The notes below the pieces were generated by a model. It did not search any database. It was not told where the DNA came from and saw only the letters and a list, made by a program, of their open reading frames with translations. A stretch of 6,270 nt of DNA. Origin: Candidatus Omnitrophica bacterium CG02_land_8_20_14_3_00__42_8 (GTDB lineage: Bacteria; Omnitrophota; Gorgyraeia; Gorgyraeales; Gorgyraeaceae). The position numbers and the translations under genes were made by a program. Positions 1-6,026 of this stretch are shown in pieces. Each line of letters starts with the position of its first letter. Positions within the stretch are counted from its first letter, which is position 1. The stretch lies in assembly GCA_002780805.1 (NCBI GenBank), contig PEUD01000021.1, positions 1 to 6,270 on the forward strand, written 5' to 3'.

Positions 1-9
1 AATTATTAA

Positions 10-37
10 AAAGCTCTTTTAAATCTAAAAAAGCTTT
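10..37. other. AT-rich hairpin near left edge
   Basis: The arms AAAGCT (10-15) and AGCTTT (32-37) are complementary. They continue inward with TTTT (17-20) against AAAA (27-30) after one C/A mismatch, leaving a loop of about six bases. Read on the - strand, the stem is followed by a modest T-rich run, so it could terminate a gene arriving from either side. The stem is almost entirely A/T and therefore weak, and the upstream gene is not visible. Only the symmetry is seen directly; the terminator role is a guess. Confidence 0.25.
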
Positions 38-123
38 AAAACTAATTATTTTAATCTTTCTTAAACCTCCAGGGAAGGGGGTACGATGTCTATTCCCATT
101 CCCGTCCCTATTAAAAATTCCCC

Positions 124-152
124 TTTACAAAATTTTCTCTGCCCTGTATAAT
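124..152 (+). promoter_or_regulatory. Sigma-70-type promoter upstream of the hisG group
   Basis: The -35 box is TTTACA at 124-129 (five of six consensus bases) and the -10 box is TATAAT at 147-152 (six of six). They are separated by 17 nt, the optimal spacing. Transcription would start near 159. It lies in a non-coding AT-rich stretch directly upstream of the small basic ORF at 162 and of hisG at 277, so it probably drives both and perhaps the genes beyond. No operator or attenuator is obvious. There is no His-rich leader peptide, so classical histidine attenuation is not indicated. Confidence 0.75.
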
Positions 153-161
153 AACCTCATT

Positions 162-302
162 ATGAAAAAAGCCGGGCGTATAAAGATACGTAAGGCTTGG
201 AGTATGAACCCCATGACAAGGGTAAAAAAGAGCAAAAAAATCTACTCAAGAAAAAAATTTAAAAAGGGCATAGAAAATGAAACTGAAATTTGGAATTCCT
301 AA
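162..302 (+). CDS. Small basic protein, 46 aa, possibly leaderless
   Basis: This 46-codon ORF starts at ATG 162, only about 3 nt after the expected start of transcription from the promoter at 124-152, and has no Shine-Dalgarno. If real, it would be translated from a leaderless or nearly leaderless message. Sixteen of its 46 residues are Lys or Arg. Residues 11-32 have the pattern K-x-W-x-x-N-P-x-T-R-V-K-K-S-K-K-x-Y-x-R-K-K. This looks like a designed motif rather than random A-rich sequence, and I have the impression that similar tiny basic proteins occur in other bacteria. I cannot verify that here. The last nine codons overlap hisG by 26 nt in another frame. A nucleic-acid or ribosome-binding role would fit the charge but is inference. 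The alternative is an untranslated, A-rich hisG leader. Confidence 0.5.
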   Translation: MKKAGRIKIRKAWSMNPMTRVKKSKKIYSRKKFKKGIENETEIWNS

Positions 303-1149
303 AGGAAGCCTCGAGGAAGCTACTGTAAGGATGTTTAAAAAAGCAGGCTTTACTATAAATATAGGATCTAGAAACTATTTTCCTTCAATAGACGATGACC
401 AAATCCAGCCGTTTCTATTAAGGGCGCAGGAGATGGCAAGGTATGTCGCTGACGGAGCTCTTGATTGTGGGATTACAGGCAGAGATTGGACTATTGAAAG
501 CCAGAGGGATGTGGTAGAGGTCTGTGAGCTTATATACGGCAAACAGGGCCTGAGGCCTGTGCGCTGGGTCCTGGCTGTTCCGAATGATTCAAAGATAAGA
601 AAACCAGAAGACCTGAAAGGCAGACGCATCGCGACAGAGCTTGTAAGCGCTACAAGAGAATATTTTAAGAAGAAAAAGATAAATGTGGATATAGAATTCA
701 GCTGGGGCGCTACTGAGGCAAAGGCCGGCGCAAGATTGGTGGACGGAATAGTAGAGCTTACTGAAACAGGTGCGAGCTTAAGGGTAAATAACCTGAGGAT
801 AGTGGACACTATATGCAAATCTACGACTTTAATAATAGCCAATAAGGCATCGTGGAAGGATTCATGGAAGAGGGAAAAGATAGAAAATATAGCGCTGCTT
901 TTACAGGGCGCGATTCTCGCCGAAGAAAAAGTTGGGCTTAAAATGAACGTGGAAGAGAAGAATCTCAATAAAATCATTTCTGTCCTCCCTGCGATGAAAA
1001 ACCCCACAGTCTCTTATCTATCTAAAAAAGACTGGTGCGCGGTAGAGACCATAATAGACGAATCAATTGTAAGAACTCTTATCCCTAAGCTCAAACAAAA
1101 CGGGGCACAGGGTATAATAGAATACCCGTTGAATAAGGTGATATATTAA
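277..1149 (+). CDS. hisG: ATP phosphoribosyltransferase, long form
   Basis: HisG catalyses the first committed step of histidine synthesis, joining ATP and PRPP to give phosphoribosyl-ATP and pyrophosphate in the cytoplasm. The protein opens with the typical FGIPKGSLEE (residues 5-14), followed by CGITGRDW (64-71). The PRPP-binding region is at about 144-170, including GATEAKAG and VELTETGASLR. The 290-aa length includes a C-terminal regulatory domain from about residue 205 to the end. That makes it a long-form, hexameric, histidine-inhibited HisG that does not need HisZ. Compared with the E. coli signature, Gly is replaced by Arg153 and Asp by Glu160, which I regard as subfamily variation. 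The ATG at 277 has AAAAGGG about 8 nt upstream. No other his gene is visible in the window, so it stands apart from a full his operon here. Confidence 0.96.
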   Translation: MKLKFGIPKGSLEEATVRMFKKAGFTINIGSRNYFPSIDDDQIQPFLLRAQEMARYVADGALDCGITGRDWTIESQRDVVEVCELIYGKQGLRPVRWVLAVPNDSKIRKPEDLKGRRIATELVSATREYFKKKKINVDIEFSWGATEAKAGARLVDGIVELTETGASLRVNNLRIVDTICKSTTLIIANKASWKDSWKREKIENIALLLQGAILAEEKVGLKMNVEEKNLNKIISVLPAMKNPTVSYLSKKDWCAVETIIDESIVRTLIPKLKQNGAQGIIEYPLNKVIY

Positions 1150-1156
1150 TTTTAAC

Positions 1157-1163
1157 AAGGAGG
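1157..1163 (+). promoter_or_regulatory. Strong Shine-Dalgarno for the 31-aa basic ORF
   Basis: AAGGAGG ends 5 nt before the ATG at 1169, and the G-run continues to 1166. It sits in the 19-nt gap after the hisG stop. It is the best ribosome binding site in the first half of the window and is the main non-homology evidence that the tiny ORF is translated. Confidence 0.85.
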
Positions 1164-1168
1164 GGGCC

Positions 1169-1264
1169 ATGCCCTGCGGCAGAAAGAGAAAAAGAAAGAA
1201 AATAGCAAGACATAAAAGGAAAAAAAGACTGCGAAGAGATAGGCATAAAAAGAAATTGTGGTAA
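1169..1264 (+). CDS. Tiny Arg/Lys-rich protein, AURKAIP1/COX24-like ribosomal protein
   Basis: This 31-residue protein begins MPCGRKRKRKK and ends in KKKLW. More than half of its residues are Lys or Arg, with two further His in RHK and RHKKK contexts. The K-K-I-A-R-H-K-R-K-K-R-L-R-R pattern matches what I know of the AURKAIP1/COX24 C-terminal domain. That domain occurs in mitochondrial small-subunit protein mS38 and in very small bacterial proteins of the bS22 kind that bind rRNA of the 30S subunit. The start is fixed by the strong AAGGAGG 5 nt upstream, and the gene begins 19 nt after hisG, so it is probably cotranscribed. It is easily missed by gene callers because of its length. Coding status is strongly supported; the ribosomal assignment is by resemblance only. 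Thx-type proteins are an alternative but have a different motif. Confidence 0.8.
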   Translation: MPCGRKRKRKKIARHKRKKRLRRDRHKKKLW

Positions 1265-1271
1265 TATGTTG

Positions 1272-1302
1272 TGTAGGGGCGGGTTTCAAACCCGCCCCTA
1301 CA
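1272..1302. repeat. Perfect 31-nt palindrome, REP-like element
   Basis: Fifteen-base arms (1272-1286, TGTAGGGGCGGGTTT, and 1288-1302, its exact reverse complement) flank a single central C at 1287. It is GC-rich in an AT-rich surrounding. Translated in either direction it gives the peptide VGAG(F/L)KPAPT. I recognise that peptide as a frequent spurious peptide in predicted proteins of several uncultivated and deltaproteobacterial-type genomes, which points to a dispersed palindromic repeat. In RNA it would form a very stable hairpin just upstream of the TPR gene start, so it could affect translation or 3' processing of the upstream message. Confidence 0.85.
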
Positions 1303-1317
1303 AATTCTACACCATTG

Positions 1318-2862
1318 ATGATGTCCCCAAGATATTTTCTCACACTAGGTTTTTTAGCCATATTCATAGCTAATCTGACAGGGTGTGCGTCTACGGCGCC
1401 CGCCAGAAAGAACTTTCCGGCTGTCAATAAGAGATCTCAAGAAAAACTTTTAAGTTTAACCAGAAAAAAAGACACCCCCAGGGTGTCTTCAAAGGCGCAT
1501 GCTCATTATTCAACAGGCATGATATATGACAATGAAGGCAAGACAGCCGAGGCCATAGCTGAGTATATGAAGGCGATACAGTTAGACCCTGAAGCAGCGC
1601 CTCTTTATTACAGGTTAGGCGCAAGCTACATAAAATCCGGCCAGCTCAATCTTGCTATAGAAGCGCTTCAAAAAGCAAAAGGGCTGGATAAAGAAAACAC
1701 CAAATCCAAATTTTTATTGGCCCTTATATACACCTCGCAGAAAAAATTTGATGAGGCGACAAAGGAATATGAAGAGATTTTAAAATCAGAACCTGGCGAT
1801 CTTGCCACTCTGACGTCTTTAGCCGATCTTTATATACTTGGCCAGGACATGGATAGAGCCATCAAGGTATATGAAAATCTTGCCGCAGAGAAAAAAGATT
1901 CGCCTGTTATATATTTTAATCTCGGGATAGTTTACGCGAGGGCGGGCAGGGTTGGCGAAGCTATAAAATCTTTAGAGAGAGCGGTTGAATTAAAGTCTGA
2001 TTACATCGAAGCCCATTTGGGCCTTGCGGTCCTTTTTGAAATACAGAATAAAAAAGATGAGGCGCTTTTACATTACAAGAGATCCCTCGAACTCGATCCC
2101 AGTAACAGCAGGGTGTATCGTCAGCTAGGCCAGCTTTATTTTGAGATGAACGAAAAAGAAGAAGCCATAAAGCAATATGAAAAGGTAATCCGCATGGACC
2201 CCGAGGATGCGGAAGCTTATATTGAATTAAGCTACATTTATATTGCGCTGGAGAAAATAGATCAGGCAATAGCTGTTTTAAAAAATGCGCTGAATCTTGA
2301 TAAACGCCAGGCGGATGTGCATCTCGCCATAGCATTTTGTTATTCTGAAAAAGGAGACAAAGAAGCGGCAGTCGAGGAGTATAAAAAAAGCATAGAGATA
2401 GACCCTTTTAATCCGAAGGCGCATTTTTATTTAGGCGCTGCCCTGGAAGAAGCAGGCAGGAGAGAGGAATCAATATTGAGGCTGAAGCATTCCATAGAGT
2501 TAGACCCGGAGAATCCGGAGGCGTTGAATTATTTAGGGTATATATATGCGGAGGAAAATAAAAATCTTGACGAGGCAGAAGCTCTTATAAAAAAAGCCCT
2601 GGGTTTGAGCCCTGAAAACGGCGCTTATGTAGATAGTCTTGGATGGGTTTATTTCAAAAAAGGTATGTTTGATGAAGCCAGAAAAGAGCTTGAGAAGGCG
2701 AAAGAAATAATCGGTGAAGACCCGGTTGTTTACGATCACCTGGGAGACGTTTATTTTAAGACAGGCAGTTTAGATAAGGCGAAGGAAGCATGGACTAAGT
2801 CGCTTGGATTAAAAGAGGATGAAAAGGTAAAGGAAAAACTGAGCTCGCTTAAACCGAAATGA
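1318..2862 (+). CDS. TPR-repeat lipoprotein
   Basis: From the ATG at 1318 the 514-aa product starts with a type II signal peptide. A short polar start (MMSPR) leads into a hydrophobic core at residues 7-19 and a lipobox L-T-G-C with the acylated Cys at 23. Ala follows the Cys, compatible with outer-membrane sorting if the cell is diderm. After a basic linker there are about 13 consecutive TPR units of roughly 34 residues each, from about 60 to 505, with the usual pattern G-x-x-Y ... A-x-x-x-Y/L-x-x-A-x-x-L-D-P. Such proteins are protein-binding scaffolds in envelope assembly, pilus or secretion systems; the partner is unknown. The frame is open back to GTG 1258, but that extension is the palindrome read through (CCVGAGFKPAPT) and would place 20 polar residues before the signal peptide. 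I therefore choose ATG 1318 (1321 is also possible). No Shine-Dalgarno is visible before any of these starts. Confidence 0.9.
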   Translation: MMSPRYFLTLGFLAIFIANLTGCASTAPARKNFPAVNKRSQEKLLSLTRKKDTPRVSSKAHAHYSTGMIYDNEGKTAEAIAEYMKAIQLDPEAAPLYYRLGASYIKSGQLNLAIEALQKAKGLDKENTKSKFLLALIYTSQKKFDEATKEYEEILKSEPGDLATLTSLADLYILGQDMDRAIKVYENLAAEKKDSPVIYFNLGIVYARAGRVGEAIKSLERAVELKSDYIEAHLGLAVLFEIQNKKDEALLHYKRSLELDPSNSRVYRQLGQLYFEMNEKEEAIKQYEKVIRMDPEDAEAYIELSYIYIALEKIDQAIAVLKNALNLDKRQADVHLAIAFCYSEKGDKEAAVEEYKKSIEIDPFNPKAHFYLGAALEEAGRREESILRLKHSIELDPENPEALNYLGYIYAEENKNLDEAEALIKKALGLSPENGAYVDSLGWVYFKKGMFDEARKELEKAKEIIGEDPVVYDHLGDVYFKTGSLDKAKEAWTKSLGLKEDEKVKEKLSSLKPK

Positions 2863-2868
2863 CAAAAG

Positions 2869-2983
2869 TTCTCGACCCGTTCGCCACTGTAACAATGGCG
2901 AACTCGCTCGAACAATATTAGTCTTTGAGCGGAGTGAGTCCCTCGACTTTGCTCGGGATAAACTTCGCGAACGAAGTCGAGAA
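2869..2983. repeat. Composite inverted-repeat element filling the TPR-transketolase gap
   Basis: The element is bounded by TTCTCGAC (2869-2876) and its exact complement GTCGAGAA (2976-2983). Inside, GTTCGCCA (2879-2886) pairs with TGGCGAAC (2896-2903) across a 9-nt loop. CTCGACTT (2942-2949) pairs with AAGTCGAG (2974-2981), enclosing a small stem, ACTTCG (2962-2967) with CGAAGT (2972-2977). Read on the - strand, part of it gives the peptide YPEQSRGTHSAQ, which I recognise as a common spurious translation of dispersed intergenic repeats. It fills nearly the whole 129-nt gap and ends 8 nt before the transketolase start, so it supplies the 5' leader of that gene group. No transposase or target duplication is seen. 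Confidence 0.7.
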
Positions 2984-2991
2984 GAAAGATT

Positions 2992-3816
2992 ATGACAAAA
3001 CAGCCTAATATCAATGAGCTAAAAAGAATTGCAAAAGAGATAAGGATTGAAATTGTAAAGATGCTTAATTGCGCCGGTTCCGGCCACACCGGAGGGTCTT
3101 TATCGATGGTAGAGCTTCTGGTAGGCTTATATTTTTATAAATTCAGATGCGAACCGGATAAGCCGCTCTGTAACACGCGCGACATATTCGTACTGTCAAA
3201 AGGACATGGCTGCCCTGCGCTATACGCTGTTCTTGCTCAGATGAATTTTTTCAACAAAGAAGAGCTGTGCACTTTGAGAAAGATAGGCACTAGGCTCCAG
3301 GGCCATCCGCAGCGGGGATTGCCGGGCGTGGAAACATCCAGTGGTTCACTCGGCCAGGGGCTTTCTATTGCCAACGGTTTTGCTTTAGGGGCAAGGCTTA
3401 ATAAAGACCCAAAGCGCATATATTGTCTGATGGGCGACGGAGAATTGGACGAAGGCCAGATATGGGAAGCGGCGTTGACAAGCGCTCATTATAAGCTGGA
3501 CAGCGTATGCGGCATAATCGATTATAATAAATTTCAGATAGACGGAAAGATTCAAGATGTAAAAGGCCTGGAGCCGTTGAAAGCAAAGTGGCAGGCGTTC
3601 GGCTGGGAGGTTTTTGAGATAGACGGCCATAATCTCAAAGAAGTAGCAGATGCTTATGATAAAGCGGAGAAAGTAAAAGGCAAACCAAGCATGATTCTCG
3701 GCCACACCGTGAAAGGCAAGGGTGTTTCGTTTTTTGAAAATAAAAATAAATATCATGGGGTAGCTCCGAATAAAGAAGAATTGGAACGAGCGTTAAAGGA
3801 GTTGGAACTGCAATGA
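2992..3816 (+). CDS. tkt: Transketolase, N-terminal subunit
   Basis: This is the pyrophosphate-binding half of a split transketolase, the thiamine-diphosphate enzyme that moves two-carbon units between sugar phosphates in the non-oxidative pentose phosphate pathway. Recognisable parts are SGHTGGSLS (30-38), SKGHGCPALYAVLA (69-82), GHP (104-106) and ETSSGSLGQGLS (114-125). The ThDP/Mg signature is GDGELDEGQIWEA (148-160) with DYNK (177-180) at the expected distance, then GHTVKGKGVSFFE (237-249). At 274 aa it is complete for the split form and matches only the first part of a full-length (about 660 aa) enzyme. The ATG at 2992 has a weak purine tract (AGAAGAAAG) upstream, contributed partly by the repeat element. 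The stop overlaps the next start (ATGA), as expected for partners made in equal amounts. Confidence 0.95.
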   Translation: MTKQPNINELKRIAKEIRIEIVKMLNCAGSGHTGGSLSMVELLVGLYFYKFRCEPDKPLCNTRDIFVLSKGHGCPALYAVLAQMNFFNKEELCTLRKIGTRLQGHPQRGLPGVETSSGSLGQGLSIANGFALGARLNKDPKRIYCLMGDGELDEGQIWEAALTSAHYKLDSVCGIIDYNKFQIDGKIQDVKGLEPLKAKWQAFGWEVFEIDGHNLKEVADAYDKAEKVKGKPSMILGHTVKGKGVSFFENKNKYHGVAPNKEELERALKELELQ

Positions 3817-4772
3817 TACAGACATATGGATCAAAACCAACACGGGATGGATTTGGAGAAGGGCTTGTAGAGCTTGGCACAAAACGCGAGGATATTGTTG
3901 TCCTTTCGGCAGACCTCACGGAATCAACGCGCGCCGTGTGGTTCAAGGAAAAATTCCCGCAGAGATTTTTCTCCATGGGCGTGAGCGAACAGGACATGAT
4001 GGGTACGGCGGCAGGCCTTGCGTTATCAGGGAAGGTGGTTTTTGCGTGCACGTTTGGCGCGTTTGCCGCAGGAAGGGCGTGGGACCAGGTAAGGGTTTCT
4101 CTCGCGTACATGAAAACAAACGTAAAGATAGTCGGCACGCATGGCGGTATATCAGTGGGAGAAGACGGGCCTACTCATCAGGCAAACGAAGAGATTGCTC
4201 TCATGAGAATCCTCCCAAACATGACTGTTATAGTTCCGTGCGATGCGCTAGAAGCGAAGAAAGCCACTATTGCCAGCGCTTCTCACGAGGGCCCTGTGTA
4301 TCTCAGGCTTGGCAGAAGCGGAGTACCTCTTATAACAAAAGAAGAAGATATCTTTGAAATAGGCAGGGCTAATTTGTTGAAAGGCGGTAAAGACGTTACA
4401 ATCATAGCCTGCGGCATGGAAGTATATGAGGCGTTATGCGCCGCGGAGGCATTGAAAAAAGAAAATATATCGGCCAGGGTTATAAATCTACATACAATTA
4501 AACCCATAGACAGGGACATTATAATTAAAGCCGCGGAAGAAACAGGCGCGATTGTTACTGCCGAAGAACATACAATAATGGGCGGGATGGGCAGCGCTGT
4601 AAGCGAGGTCCTGGCGCAAACTTTCCCTGTGCCTATGGAATTCATAGGAGTTCAAGACAGATTTGGAGAGTCAGGAGATCCAAAAGAGTTATTTAAACTC
4701 TTTGGCCTTATGTCGGATGACATTGTAAAAGCAGTAAAGAAGGCCGTAAGTAGAAAAAATGCGAAAAATTAG
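3813..4772 (+). CDS. tkt: Transketolase, C-terminal subunit
   Basis: This is the second half of the split transketolase, with the pyrimidine-binding and C-terminal domains in 319 aa. Seen in order: RDGFGEGL (11-18), VLSADLTEST (30-39) and the segment MGVSEQDMMGTAAGLA (55-70). Glu59 of that segment is the expected catalytic Glu that activates the thiamine aminopyrimidine ring. SVGEDGPTHQ (114-123) carries the substrate-side His, VYLRLGRSG follows (162-170), and a C-terminal domain starts from about 190 with AEEHTIMGGMGSAV (250-263) and DRFGESGDP (282-290). The start codon overlaps the upstream stop by 4 nt, and AAAGGAG at 3795-3801 is its Shine-Dalgarno. It would form a heterotetramer with the upstream subunit. 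DXS, which shares the fold, is an alternative for C-terminal halves, but the paired N-subunit and the motifs favour transketolase. Confidence 0.94.
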   Translation: MIQTYGSKPTRDGFGEGLVELGTKREDIVVLSADLTESTRAVWFKEKFPQRFFSMGVSEQDMMGTAAGLALSGKVVFACTFGAFAAGRAWDQVRVSLAYMKTNVKIVGTHGGISVGEDGPTHQANEEIALMRILPNMTVIVPCDALEAKKATIASASHEGPVYLRLGRSGVPLITKEEDIFEIGRANLLKGGKDVTIIACGMEVYEALCAAEALKKENISARVINLHTIKPIDRDIIIKAAEETGAIVTAEEHTIMGGMGSAVSEVLAQTFPVPMEFIGVQDRFGESGDPKELFKLFGLMSDDIVKAVKKAVSRKNAKN

Positions 4773-5649
4773 AGTTTTTGCCCCGGCGAAGCTGAACCTT
4801 TATTTAGATGTTCTTGGAAAAAGGCCCGACGGATTTCACGATATAGAAACGATCTTTGAAAAAATAGACCTCAGGGATGAAATAATAATAAAAGAAAAAG
4901 GCAGAGGTGTAAAAGTAAATGTAGACGCGGCTGATTGCAGCCAGGGGGAAGAAAACATAGTTTATAAGGCAGTACATGCGATTTTTAAAGAAACAGGGGC
5001 AGGCCTGAACCTTGACATAGAAATTAAAAAAAGGATCCCTGTCTCAGCCGGCTTGGGCGGCGGGTCAAGCGATGCCGCTTCTACGCTAAAAGCTATAAAC
5101 ACTATTTTTAAATTACGGATACCGGATAAAAGGCTTTTTTCTATAGCGTGTGATATCGGTAAAGATGTGCCATTTTTTATGATGGACGCTTCTTTTGCGA
5201 TTGCGAGAGGCGCAGGCGAACGGTTAAAAAAAATTAATTTAGATAAAAGGCTTTTTCATATATTGATAAAACCTCCTATCTCTCTTTCTACTGGGATGAT
5301 GTACGAGAGAATAGATAGATGCGGCTTTTCTATCGGGGCACATTCTCTTAAAGCGGCGCTTTGGGCTCTTAAGAAGATGGACGTGAAGGCGCTCGAAAAA
5401 AATTATTATAATATTTTCGAGGATGCCCTGGCCGGAAATAGCGTTCACATAGATAGAATAAAAACTTTGCTGGCCTGTAGCGGTGTTAGGCATAGCCTTT
5501 TATCAGGAAGCGGGCCTTCGGTTTTCTGCACTTTTGAAAACAAAGAAGACGCAGAAAACGTTTTTAAAGGAATCCCTAAACGCAAGGGCATGGGGGTTTT
5601 TTGCGTGAAGACTTATAGAGGAGGCATCTATGGAAATAACAGAGGTTAG
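4759..5649 (+). CDS. ispE: 4-diphosphocytidyl-2-C-methyl-D-erythritol kinase
   Basis: IspE is the GHMP-family kinase that phosphorylates CDP-methylerythritol at the 2-hydroxyl using ATP, the fourth step of the MEP route to isoprenoids. The N-terminus has APAKLNLYLDVLGKRPDGFHDIET (substrate-binding Lys11). The ATP-binding glycine loop PVSAGLGGGSSDAAST spans 94-109. The catalytic Asp is Asp136 in IGKDVPFF, and GSGPSVF (250-256) is the third GHMP motif. Its 296 aa match the family. The start lies 14 nt inside the transketolase C-subunit and the best SD-like sequence (AAGAAGG) is about 15 nt away, so it is probably translated by coupling. Its presence implies the MEP rather than the mevalonate pathway. 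Sharing a transcript with transketolase is metabolically sensible because glyceraldehyde-3-phosphate feeds DXS. Confidence 0.96.
   Translation: MRKIRVFAPAKLNLYLDVLGKRPDGFHDIETIFEKIDLRDEIIIKEKGRGVKVNVDAADCSQGEENIVYKAVHAIFKETGAGLNLDIEIKKRIPVSAGLGGGSSDAASTLKAINTIFKLRIPDKRLFSIACDIGKDVPFFMMDASFAIARGAGERLKKINLDKRLFHILIKPPISLSTGMMYERIDRCGFSIGAHSLKAALWALKKMDVKALEKNYYNIFEDALAGNSVHIDRIKTLLACSGVRHSLLSGSGPSVFCTFENKEDAENVFKGIPKRKGMGVFCVKTYRGGIYGNNRG
5617..5624 (+). promoter_or_regulatory. Shine-Dalgarno of spoVG, inside ispE
   Basis: AGAGGAGG ends 5 nt before the ATG at 5630 and is read as part of the ispE C-terminus (TYRGGIY). It fixes the spoVG start, which makes the two genes overlap by 20 nt. The last residues of IspE (GGIYGNNRG) are thus shaped by the downstream gene's start region. 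Confidence 0.85.
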
Positions 5650-6022
5650 AATTTCCCAGAAAGAAGGAGTTAATAACAAGCTAAGGGCATACGCTGCCAT
5701 TACTATTGATAATGTGTTTGTAGTCCGAAATATAAAGATTATAGAAGGTAAATCCGGGCTTTTTATCGCGATGCCGTCGCGTAAAATAAAAGAACCGTGC
5801 CCCAAGTGCAACCATAAAAATGCAATCCGCAGCAAGTTCTGTAATGAATGCGGCTCACAACTGCCTGTCCAGACGCACCCTGTTTCCCCTAATCCTGAAG
5901 CTGAACACAATCTAAGGCAAGCAGAGCATAAAGACATAGCTCATCCGATAACTGCGCAGGCAAGAGAATATATCCAGAAGAAAATCCTGGATGCGTATCA
6001 AATAGAGAAGGACAAAAAATAG
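5630..6022 (+). CDS. spoVG: SpoVG-family regulator with an inserted zinc ribbon
   Basis: Residues 1-51 match the SpoVG core: MEITEVRI, LRAYAAITIDNVFVVRNIKI, and GLFIAMPSRK ending at 52. Residues 102-124 match its C-terminal part (DIAHPITAQAREYIQKKIL, then DAY). In ordinary SpoVG of about 85-100 aa these are joined by a short linker. Here about 48 residues intervene, containing Cys57-x2-Cys60-x10-Cys71-x2-Cys74 in the context CPKC...KFCNECGSQL, a classic zinc ribbon, then a Pro/Glu/His-rich tail (79-100). SpoVG proteins bind DNA and RNA and act as global regulators in Firmicutes and Borrelia, and the segment next to DIAHPI is near the nucleic-acid contact region. The ribbon may change specificity or add a protein contact; that is inference. 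The frame is clean, so this is not a frameshift product. The gene overlaps ispE by 20 nt and has its own strong Shine-Dalgarno. Confidence 0.92.
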   Translation: MEITEVRISQKEGVNNKLRAYAAITIDNVFVVRNIKIIEGKSGLFIAMPSRKIKEPCPKCNHKNAIRSKFCNECGSQLPVQTHPVSPNPEAEHNLRQAEHKDIAHPITAQAREYIQKKILDAYQIEKDKK

Positions 6023-6026
6023 TTTT

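Noticed and set aside
86..151. 21-codon ORF after a GGGAAGGGGG tract
   Set aside because: It is low-complexity (repeated Ile-Pro/Val-Pro), ends within the -10 box of the promoter and lies upstream of the probable transcription start. It is more likely a repeat remnant.
375..1007. 210-codon open frame on the - strand
   Set aside because: It lies wholly inside hisG, whose motifs are clear. The reverse translation is Ser/Phe-rich without any domain and has no ribosome site.
1152..1427. 91-codon open frame on the - strand containing VGAGLKPAPT
   Set aside because: This is the palindrome read backwards plus the antisense of the Lys/Arg-rich gene (giving Phe/Ser runs); it is not a protein gene.
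3635..4138. 167-codon open frame on the - strand across the transketolase junction
   Set aside because: It is antisense to two well-supported transketolase subunits, and its translation has no recognisable motif.
3938..4357. 139-codon open frame on the + strand in another frame
   Set aside because: It lies entirely within the transketolase C-subunit and has Arg/Cys/His-rich shadow composition. The motif-bearing frame is the other one.
5503..5937. 144-codon open frame on the - strand over ispE and spoVG
   Set aside because: It is antisense to two genes with clear family motifs and has no start signal.
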